This document shows, one piece after another, positions 1 through 8,700 of a stretch of 11,024 nt of DNA. A program made the position numbers and the translations under genes. The notes beneath the pieces were generated by a model. It ran no database searches. It saw nothing but the letters and a program-made list of their open reading frames with translations, and was not told where the DNA came from. Positions within the stretch are counted from its first letter, which is position 1, and every line of letters begins with the position of its first letter. The DNA is taken from the NCBI GenBank assembly GCA_015478945.1, contig JABUQX010148470.1:1-11024 (forward strand), read 5' to 3'. Source of the DNA: Trachelipus rathkii. Its lineage: Eukaryota; Arthropoda; Malacostraca; Isopoda; Trachelipodidae.

Positions 1-22
1 TCCCGACCCGACGCGCTTCAGA

Positions 23-25
<3 letters not shown>
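1..25. other. non-repetitive left edge of the purine tract
   Basis: The first 25 bases are mixed in composition, with two CCCGAC words and GACGCGC. They share nothing visible with the purine-rich sequence that starts at base 26. This is either the true left flank of the array or a short junction remnant. It is too short to assign a function. Confidence 0.6.

Positions 26-69
<44 letters not shown>
26..69 (+). repeat. (GA)16 microsatellite followed by (CAGA)3
   Basis: Bases 26-57 are an uninterrupted GA dinucleotide run of 16 units, and 58-69 are three CAGA units. It is the longest perfect dinucleotide run I found in the window; elsewhere the GA pattern is interrupted every few bases. It lies exactly at the left boundary, so it may be a young expansion at the edge or a remnant of the seed from which the array grew. 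Perfect GA runs are known binding sites for GAGA-type factors in some animals, but nothing here shows such use. Confidence 0.95.
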
Positions 70-499
70 GATAGGGTGGATACAGACAGAGGGAGGGGGA
101 AGAGAGCTTGAGGGATGGTGATAGACAGAGAGGGTGGGTGAAAGAGACAAAGACAGGGAGGGAGAAATAAAGAGACGGAGGGAAAAAAAGGGGAGGGAGA
201 GACATAGGGTGGAAAAGAGGAAGGGAGAGAGACAAAGAAAGAGGCAGAAAGGAAACAGAGGGAGGAAGAGAAAGAGGAAGGAAGAGGAAGAAAGAGGGAG
301 ACAGAGACAGAAAGAGAAACAGAGAGGGAGAACGGAGAAAGATAGAGTGGAGGGAGAGGCTGAAAGAGGGAGAATGGGAGAAAAAGAGTGCGGGAGAAAA
401 GGAGGAAGAAAGACAAGAAGAGGGAGACAGAGGGAAACAGAGACACACTTAGATAGGGAGAGACTAAAAAAGGAAGGAATGGGACAGGGAGATAAAGGG
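70..499 (+). repeat. diverged purine repeat, left portion
   Basis: Irregular GA-rich words with no period I could align. Around 260-345 it is dominated by GGAAGAG, GAAAGAG and GACAGAGA words. I find no gene or regulatory site here beyond the purine pattern. Confidence 0.8.
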
Positions 500-503
500 A
501 GGG
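481..503 (+). repeat. four-run G-quadruplex motif
   Basis: GGG runs stand at 481-483, 487-489, 497-499 and 501-503, with loops of 3, 7 and 1 bases. This fits the usual G3-N1-7 quadruplex rule on the purine strand. It is a direct pattern match; folding in cells is not shown. Confidence 0.6.
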
Positions 504-1190
504 AGTGAGAGGTAAGTACATACACAGAGGGAGGGAGGGAGACAAAGAAGAGAAAGAGTGTGATAGAGAGAGAAAGAGAGGGAGGGGAGGGAGGAAGAGA
601 CAGGAAAGAAGGAGAAAGAGAACGAAAGAGAAAAAAGACAGAGGGAGGGAGAGATAGAACGATAAAGGAGACAGGAAGAGCCAGAGGGAGGGACACAGGG
701 AGACATAGGGATGGAGAGAGATAGAGACAGAGGGAGGAAAAGGCAGGGAGATAGATAAGGAGAAAGAGAATAAAAGAGGGAGACAGAGGGAGAGAAAGTG
801 GGACAGAAAACAGGGGAAAAAAAGGAGACCGAGGGAGGAAGAGTGAGATAGAGAGGAAGGAGAGAAAAAAGGGAGGTATAGACGGAGAAACCGGGAGATA
901 GGGAGAAAGAGGGATGGAGACAAAGGAAGATAGAGAGAGAGGGACAGGGAGTCAGAACGAGATACCGAGGGAGGGAGATAGAGACTGGGGAAGGGGGAGA
1001 TGGACAGGAAGGGAGAGAGAGCAAGGAAAAGAGGGAGGATAATGAAGGGAGACAGGGGAAGAGCCACAAGGAGGGAGAGAGACAGGGAAATAGAGAGGGT
1101 GGGAGAGGCAGAGGGAGGTTGAAACATAGAGAGGAAGGGAGACGGACTGAGAAAGAGGGAGGGAGACAGGGAGGAAAAGACAGAGGGAGG
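500..1190 (+). repeat. distant diverged copy of the higher-order repeat (copy D)
   Basis: This block shares landmark words, in the same order, with the copies 3-5 kb away. AGAGGTAAG is at about 508. TAGAACGATAAAG is at 655. GATACCGAG is at 961, matching GATTCCGAG at 4138 and 5411. A GGGAGATGG-ACAGGAAGGGAG stretch follows at about 994, and GGGAGGTTGA is at 1113. The words between differ by many substitutions and indels, so this copy looks older or less homogenised than those at 3660-5700. The ordered landmarks are what I see; common descent is inferred. Its limits are approximate. Confidence 0.65.
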
Positions 1191-3659
1191 GATAGAAGGG
1201 GTGGTAGAGAGTGAAAGAGGAAAGGAAAGACAGAGGGATGGAGGGAGAGAAAGGAAGAGAAAGAAGGAGGGAGGGAGGGAGACAGGAGGAAAGAAAAACA
1301 AAGATACAGAGGGAGGGCGGAAGGAAGAAATAGAGACAGATACAGAGGGAGGGAGAGGGTGAGAGATAGAGGGAGGGAGTGAGAAAGGGAGAAAGACAGA
1401 AAAAGAGGGAGAGTGTGGGAAATAAGGAGGGAGGAAGAGTGAGAGACAGAATGAGAGGAAGAGACAAGAGACAGACAGATACAGAGGGAAACAGAGAGAC
1501 GGAGAAAGAGAGGAAGTTAGAGATAGGGAAGGAGAGAGACCAAAAGAGGTAGAGAGAGAGAGAGGGAATGACAGAATAGAGTTGGGAGAGGGATAGAGAT
1601 AGCGAGACAGGGAGGGGAGATAGGGATAGAGACAGAGGGGCAGACCGGGAAGGAGAAAGAGTCAAAGACAGTGGAAAGAGAGAGAGACATAATGTGGGAG
1701 AGTGACAGAGAGGGAGGAAATGGGGAGACAGAGACCGAGAATGATAGACAGAGGGAGATGAGGAGGGAGGAAGAGAGTGAAATAGAGCCAGAGAGAAAGG
1801 GAAGGAGTGAGAGAGACAGAGGTATAGAGGAAGAAAAACAGAGGGAGAGGTAGGGAAAGAGACAGTGACGGAGAGGGAGGGAGAGTGAAATATGGAGAAA
1901 GAGACAGGGAGGGAGGGGAAAGAAAGAGGGAGGAAGGGAGAGATAGAAAGGGAGTGACAGGGAGACAGAAAGAGGCAGGGAGAGAGAGATAGCGAGAGAA
2001 AGAAAGGGTTAGATATAGATAGAGGGAGGGAGAAGGACAGAGACAGAGGAGAGGGAAGAAGAGGGAGAAAGAAAGAGGGAGGGAGAGGAGGAGACAGACA
2101 AAGGAATTGAGATATAGAGGCAGAGGAGGAGAGAGAGAGAAAGGGAAGGGAGGGACAGAGAAAAAGAGGGAGGGAGGGAGGAAGAGGGAGGGACGGATAA
2201 ACAGAGACAGAGAAAAAGGAAGAGATAGATAGAGGGGATGAGGGAGGGAGATAGATAGAGGGGAGAGAGACAAAGGGAGGGAGGGGGAGAGAAGACCGAA
2301 TGAAAGAGGATACCGGAAATGAGAGAAAGAGGGAGATGAGAAAGAGAGGGAAAAAGAAAGAGAAAGGGAGGGATACATGGGGAGGGAGAAAGATATGGAG
2401 GGGGAGAGAAAGGGAGAAAGACGGAGATTGACACTGAGGGAGGAAGAGAGAGAAGGAAAGAAAAGAGACAGAAGGATAAAGAAAAGGAGACAGGGAGGGA
2501 AAAAGACGAAGGAAATAGACAAAAGGAGTAAGGTAGAAACAGATTGAGGGAGACGGAGAGGGTAGAGATACAGAGAAGCAGAGAGGGAGACATATGAAGA
2601 GAGAATGACAGTGGGACAGGTAGGGAGACCGAAAAAGAGAGTGAGATAGAGAGGCAGAGAGACAGTGATACAGAATGAATGAAAGAAACACATAGGGAGG
2701 TGAGAGACAGAGGGAGCATAAGAGAGAAAGAGGGAGGGAGAGACGGAGGGGAGAAAGAGGGAGACAAAGGAAGGGATGGAGGCAGAGAGAGGGAGGTAGA
2801 GACAAAGAGGGTGAGAGAGGGAGGGAGATAGAGGGGCGGAGAGGGAAACCGGGAAGGAGAAAAAGGGAGGGAGGGAGGAATAGACAGGGTGGGAAAGAGT
2901 GAGAGAGTGAAGGATTGAGAGGGAAGAAGAGGAGAGAGGGGGAAATGAGAATAAGAAAAAGAGGGAGGGAGAGAGAATGACAGAGGGAGATGAGGGAGGA
3001 AAAGTGAGAAAGAGAGGGAGGGAAAGACAGAAGATGAAGAGAAACAGAGGGAGGGAGAGAAACAGAGAGGGGAGATATAGAAAGAGGGAGTGGGGGATAG
3101 AGACAGAGGTTGGGAAAGAGAAAGTGAGGGAGGGACAGAAAGGGAGAAACAGACAGAAAAAGTGAGGGAGAGGGAGAGAGAAAGAGGGAGACAGGAAAAC
3201 ATAGGAGGGAGAAAGGGAGGGGAGAGAAAAAGACAGAAAGGGACACAGGGAAGAGTGAAACAAAGGGAGGGAGGATACAGGAAGAGTGATAGACAGAGGG
3301 GAAGAGCGAGAAACAGAGAGAGAAAAAAGTGGAGGGAGACAGACAGAAGAAGGCGTAGACCGATACAGAGGGAGGGAGATACAATTCAGACGGAGGGGAG
3401 AGAGGCAGTGAAGGAGAGGGGGATAGACAGAAGGAAAGAAAGGGAGAGGGAGAGACAAAAGAATAGACAAAAAAGAGGGGAGACAGATGGAGGGAAAGAG
3501 ATAGAGACAGGGAGAACGAGAAGGAGAGAGAACGAGGAAGGGAGAAGAGGGAGATTGGAAAAGAGACAGAAGGAGGGAGAGTGGGAGATAAGGAGGGAGG
3601 AAGAGACAGATAAAGAGGGAAGCAAAGAGAAGGAGACAGGGAGGAAGATAGAAAGAGAG
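1191..3659 (+). repeat. diverged purine repeat between copy D and the ordered block
   Basis: About 2.5 kb of the same GA-rich composition without the landmark words that define the higher-order unit. Some short words recur, for example ATAGCGAGAC at 1599 with a near match at 1989. It also holds the longest pure purine run I located, 50 bases at 2045-2094. No gene, RNA or insertion is visible. Whether a weak period exists needs a self dot plot. Confidence 0.75.
2168..2188 (+). repeat. four-run G-quadruplex motif
   Basis: GGG runs stand at 2168-2170, 2172-2174, 2176-2178 and 2186-2188, with loops of 1, 1 and 7 bases. It lies in a pure purine run (2157-2193), so both quadruplex and triplex (H-DNA) structures are conceivable on sequence grounds. 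Confidence 0.6.
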
Positions 3660-4310
3660 GAAGGGAGGGAGATAGAAACAGAATGCGAGAGAGGGAGCAA
3701 GGCAGGGAGTGAGAGAGAGAAAGAGGTAAGGACAGACACAGAGGGAGGGAGGGAGAGACAGAGTGAGAGGCGGAGACAGGTAGGAAGAGGAAGAGAAAGA
3801 GTGGGATAGAAAGTGAGACAGGGGAGGGAGGCAAGGAAAGAGGGATAGAGACGGAGGAAGGGAGACAAACGGGAAGAGGGAGAGATAGAACGATAAAGAG
3901 AGGGAGACAGGAAGAAAGAGGGAGGGAGAGAGTGTGCGACAGAAGGAGGGAAGGGAAAGACAGAGTGAAACAGAAAGAGGGAAGAAGAGAGTGAGAAAAA
4001 GACCGAGGGTAGCGGAAACAGATACAGAGGGAGGGAGGTAGAGACGGAGAAAGAGGGAGATAGGAAGAAAAAGAGACAGAGGGATGGACAGGGAGTAGGA
4101 ACGAGGGAGGGATACAGGAAGAGACAGGGAAAGAAGAGATTCCGAGGGAGGGAGAGATAGAGACAGAGGGAGGAAGAGAGGGAAGATGGGAGATGGAGAC
4201 AGGAAGGGAGAGAGACAAGGAAAGACAGGGAAAGAGAGGGTAGGAGACAGAGAGAAGGACAGATGGAAGGAGGGAGAGAGGGACAGAGATGGAGACAGAA
4301 TGAGGGAGAG
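3660..4310 (+). repeat. higher-order repeat, copy A
   Basis: Landmarks in order are CAGAATGCGA at 3679, GAGGTAAGG at about 3724, TAGAACGATAAAG at 3886, GGGTAGCGGAAACAG at 4007, GAAGAGACAGGG at 4118, GATTCCGAG at 4138 and a GGAGATGGAGACAGGAAGGG stretch near 4189. The same series recurs in copy C at offsets of 1265-1312 bases, for example 3886 to 5157 (1271), 4007 to 5272 (1265) and 4138 to 5411 (1273). The varying offset shows that small indels have accumulated. Its ends are approximate because the units grade into one another. Confidence 0.8.
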
Positions 4311-4800
4311 GGGGAGGTTGAGAGACAAGGAAAGAGGGATAGAGACGGAGGAAGGGAGACAAACGGGGAGGGATAGAACGATAAAGAGACCGAAAGAGAC
4401 AGAGGGAGGGAAGGGAAAGACGGTGAAACAGAAGAGGGAGGGAGAGAGTGAGATAGAGACCAACAGGGTAGCGGAAACAGATACAGAGGGAGGGAGGTAG
4501 AGAGACGGAGAAACAGAGGAAGGGAGATAGGAAGAGAAAGAGACAGAGGGATGGACAGGGAGACCGAACGAGGGAGGGAGGCAGGAAGAGACAGGGAAAG
4601 AAGAGATGGAGATAAGGAGGGAAAGGGGGAGATGGAGACAGGAAGGGAGAGAGACAAGAAAATACAGGGAGGGAGATAGAGGGAGAGACAGGGAAGGAGA
4701 GGGTAGAAGACACAGAGGGAAGGAGGGAGAGGGAGGTTGAGAGAAACATAGGGAGGGAGGGAGACGGAATGTAAAAGAGGAAGGGAGACAGGGAGGAAGA
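4311..4800 (+). repeat. partial higher-order repeat, copy B
   Basis: An extra shorter copy lies between A and C and carries only part of the series: GGGAGGTTGA at 4312, TAGAACGATAAAG at 4374, GGGTAGCGGAAACAG at 4466, GAAGAGACAGGG at 4584 and GGGAGGTTGA at 4731. It lacks the CAGAATGCGA/GAGGTAAGG part and the GATTCCGAG word. Bases 4326-4367 match 3832-3873 in copy A exactly over 42 bases. Bases 4465-4519 match 5271-5325 in copy C exactly over 55 bases. Exact matches of that length in such a degenerate tract argue for recent duplication or gene conversion. Confidence 0.8.
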
Positions 4801-4974
4801 GACAGAGGGAAAAAGAGAAAGCGGGGGGATAGAGGGAGACAGGGGAGAAAAGAGAGGGAGGTAGAGAAAGACAAGAAAAATAAAGAGGGAAAGGAAGGGA
4901 GAGGGAGAGATGGAGACAGAGGGAAGGAGAGAAAGGGAGAAAGAGAAACAGGTAGGTAGAAAGGAAGAAAGAGA

Positions 4975-5700
4975 GGGAGGATGATAGAAACAGAATGCGA
5001 AAGAGGGAGCGAGAAAGAGGTAAGGAAAGACATAGAAGGAGGGAGGGAGAGACAGACTGAAAGGCGGAGACGGGTAGGAAGAGAAAGAGTGGGATAGAAA
5101 GGGAGGGAGAGGGAGACAAGGAAAGAGGAAGAGAGACAAACGGGGAGAGGGAGAGATAGAACGATAAAGAGAGGGAGACCGGAAGAAAGAGACAGAGGGA
5201 GGAAGACAGGGTAAGAAGGAAAAGACAGTGAAACAGAAAGAGGGAGGAAGAGAGTGAGATAGAGACCGAGAGGGTAGCGGAAACAGATACAGAGGGAGGG
5301 AGGTAGAGAGACGGAGAAACAGAGGGAGGGAGATAGGGAGAGAAAGAGAAAGGGGGATGGACAGGTAGACGGAACGAAGGAGGGAGACAGGAAGAGACAG
5401 GGAAAGAAGAGATTCCGAGAGATAGAGACAGAGGGAGGAAGAGAGGGAGATAAGGAGGGAAAGGGGGAGATGGAGACAGGAAGGGAGAGACATATTGACA
5501 GAGGGAGACCAGGAAAGACAGGGTAGGAGACACAGAGAATGACAGATGGAAGGAGGGAGAGAGGGACAAAGATGGAGACAGGGAGGTTGAGAAACATAGG
5601 GAGGGAGGGAACAGAATGAAAAAGAAGGGAGACAGGGACAGGGAGGTTGAGAAACATAGGGAGGGAGACGGAATGAAAAAGAGGAAGGGAGAGGAAGAGA
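4975..5700 (+). repeat. higher-order repeat, copy C
   Basis: Landmarks are CAGAATGCGA at 4991, GAGGTAAGG at about 5018, TAGAACGATAAAG at 5157, GGGTAGCGGAAACAG at 5272, GAAGAGACAGGG at 5391, GATTCCGAG at 5411, a GGAGATGGAGACAGGAAGGG stretch near 5467 and GGGAGGTTGA at 5581 and 5641. It is collinear with copy A over its length. It is shorter near 5118-5168, where part of the segment present at 3832-3898 is missing. Confidence 0.8.
5581..5698 (+). repeat. 60-bp tandem duplication
   Basis: The segment starting at 5581 is repeated from 5641, exactly 60 bases on. The first 26 bases of the two units are identical (GGGAGGTTGAGAAACATAGG and six more), and the rest agree apart from small indels and substitutions. 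The same GGGAGGTTGA-type segment occurs once at each of 1113, 4312 and 4731, so the doubling is specific to the end of copy C. Confidence 0.9.
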
Positions 5701-8700
5701 CAGAGGAAAAAGAAAGAGGGAGACAGGGGAGAGAAAGATAAGAGAAACAGGGAGGGAGACAAAGGAAGGGAGAGGGAGACAGAGGAAAAGAGAGAAAGAC
5801 AGAGAGAGAATGATAGACAGGAAGAGAGACAGAAAAAGAAACAGGGAGAGAGATGGGAGTGTGGGAGATAAGGAGGGAGGAAGAGTGAGATAGACAGAGG
5901 GAGGAAGAGAGAAAGTTAGATAGGGAAGGAGATGACAGAGGGAATGAGACAAAGAGGGAGACCGGGAATTAGTGAGAGAGAGGAGTCAGATGGGGGGGAG
6001 AGAGATAGCGAGACAAAGGGAGGGAGGAAGAGACCGGGGGTAGGAGAGAGGTGGGTAGAGAGACAGAATGAAAGAGAAAGAGGGACATAGAAGAATAAGG
6101 AGACGGGGAGAAAGACAGACGGAGAGAGACACAGACAGAGGGAGATAGAGAGTGGAAGAAAGAGGGAAGGAGACAAAAGGAGGAGATAGACAGAGGGAGA
6201 AAGAGAAAGATAGAGGGAGGGAGACAGAAGAAAAGAGAGGGATGGAGATGGAGGGAGAAAGAGACGGAGGCAGAGGGACGGAATGCGAGAGAAAAAGGGA
6301 GGGAGGGAGAAAAGACAGAATGAGGAAGAGAGAAACATAGGGAGGGAGACAGGGAAGAGAAAGAGGGAGGAAGAAGTAGGAGATGGGGAGGAAGCAAAAC
6401 AGAGGAAGGGAGAGATAGAAGGATAAAGAGGGAGACACGGAGAAAGACATAATGGAGGGAGAATAAGAGAGAGAAAGATAGAAAAAGAGGGAGAGAGTGG
6501 GACAGAGGGAGGAAGAGTGAGAGAGAAAGATAGGAGGGAGGGCACAATGAGGAACAGACAGAGGAACGGAGATAGACAAAGTGAGAGATACATGGAGAGA
6601 GATAGAGTGAGAAAGAGAAAGGGAGTGAAGGATAGAGAGAAAGTGAGAAAGGGAGGGGAGAGGGAGACAGTGAGAGATAGAAAAAGGAATGGAGGGATAG
6701 AGGGTGGGAGGGAAAGAGGGAGATGATGAGACAGAGGAGTATTAGGAAGATTGAGGGAAAGAGACAGGGGGAAGACACAACGGGAAAGAGGGAGGCAGAA
6801 AAATACAGCGAGGGGAGACAGGGGAGAAAGACAGAGAGATAGAGAGACAGACAGAAACAGGAAGGGAAGGAAAAAGAGGGAGAGACAGGAGGAAGGGAGA
6901 GCGAGAGGGAGATAGACAGAGGAAGGGAAGAAAAGAGGGAGGGAGGGAGGAGTGAGAAAAGATACAGGGAGGGAGAAAGACAGAGGGAGGAGTGAGAAAG
7001 AGGAAGGTAGATTGACAGAGGGAAAATGGGGGAGAGAGAGAGACAGACAGATAGGGAAAGAGAAAAACAGGGAGGGGAGAGAGAGAAAGATGGAGACAGA
7101 GGGAGAAAGGGAGTGTCAGAGGGAGAAAGATGAAGGGAGAGAGTGAGGGATAAAGGAAAAGAAATAGACAAAAAGAGAGAAAATGGGAGGGAGAGATAAA
7201 GAGAAAGGGAGAAAGATAGACAAAGGGGGAGAGAGACGGGGAGGAGGAGGAGACAGATAGAGGAAAAGAAAGAGGGATACAGACAGAGGGAGAAAGGGGG
7301 AAGGAGAGAGGAAGAGATGGTAGAGAGAAAGGGAGGGAGAGAGAGGGAGAAAGAGAGGGGCAGGGACAGAAGGAAAGGTATAGGAGGAGGAAAGGAGAAA
7401 CAGAAGGTAAGAGATAAAAGGATAAAGAGTGAGAAAGACAGAAAGAGGGAAAGAGAGATAGACAGAGGGAGAGAGAAACAAATATAGGGGAGGCAGAGGG
7501 AGAGAGAAACAAAGAGAAAGACAGAGGAAGGAAGAGAGAGGAGAAAGAGGGAGACAGAGGAAGGGAGAGAAAGACGGTGGAGGTGAGAGAATGAGGGATA
7601 CAGGGAGGGGAACAGAGGGAGTGAGGGAGAAAGATAGACAGTTAGGGAGTAGGAGAGAGATAGACAAAGGAAGATGGAGGGAGAAACAGAGGGGAGACAA
7701 AGGGAGGCAGGAAGAGATACAGAGGGAAGCAGGAAGAGAAGAGAGAGACCGAGAGGGTGGGAGAGATAGAAGGGTAAAGAGAGGGAGAAACAAAGGAAGG
7801 GATACAGAAGGATGGAGGGAGAGATAGAGGAAGGGGGAGAGATACAGGGGAGGGAAAGAGAAGGAGAGAACGAGGAAGGGAGAAAGGGAGAGTGAGAGAT
7901 AGAAAGAAACAAAAGAAAGGAAGAGAGATAGAGGAAGAGAAATAGGGAGGGGGAGAGAGACAAAGAGAGGGAAAAAATCAGAGAGAAAGATACAGAGGGA
8001 GAGCGAGACAGGGAGGGGTTATAGAGAAAGTAGAAGGAAAGAGACAGGGACGGAGACAAAGAGAGAAAGTGAGAGAGAGGGAGATGGAGAAAGAGAGAAA
8101 CAGATAGGGAGGGGAGAGAGAAATGGAGGGAGAGTAGGAGAGAGAAAGATAGAAAAAGAGGGAGAGACAGAGGGAGGAAGAGTGAGACAGAGGAAGTGAG
8201 AGAGCGAGAAAGGGGGAGACAGACAGAGGAAGGAAGGGAAAGAGAGGGAGATAGTGAAACAGGGAGGGGAGACAGAGGGAGAGGTAGTGATAGAGGGATA
8301 TAAAGGAAGATATGGAGACAGGGAGGGAGGAAGAGAAAGAGGGAAGGAGACAGCGAAAGATTGACAGAGATACAGAAAGACACTGGGAGGGAGAGGGATA
8401 GAGACGGAGGGAGATAGAGGGAAGGAAGGAGATAAACACAGAGAGAGACAGAAGGAAAGAGAATCAAAGACAGAGGGAGGGAGAGGGATAAAGAGGGAGA
8501 GGGATAAAGGGGGATGAAGAGACAGAAGGAAAGAGAAACAAAGAGAGAAGGATAAGGAGAGGGAGACAGAGTAAGAAAGGGAGAGAGACAAGAGGGAGGC
8601 AGGAGACATAGGAAGGGATATAGACAGACAGAGGGAGGGAGATAGAGAGACAAAGGAGGGGAGAGAGATACAGAGGGAGGGACAGATGGAGGGAGAGAAA

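Noticed and set aside
3090..3809. Plus-strand Arg/Glu/Gly/Lys-rich open frames (also 134-508, 4186-4500, 10302-10688), superficially like RE-rich splicing or nuclear proteins
   Set aside because: These are the translation of GAGA/GGGAGG words; residues follow base composition, with no start context, domain or conserved pattern.
952..5952. Very long minus-strand open frame (Ser/Leu/Pro-rich, 1666 codons), with others at 1662-5762, 5969-8782 and 3386-5569
   Set aside because: Several frames of the same DNA are open at once, all give the same three-residue composition, there is no domain or codon bias, and an almost pure pyrimidine strand rarely forms stops.
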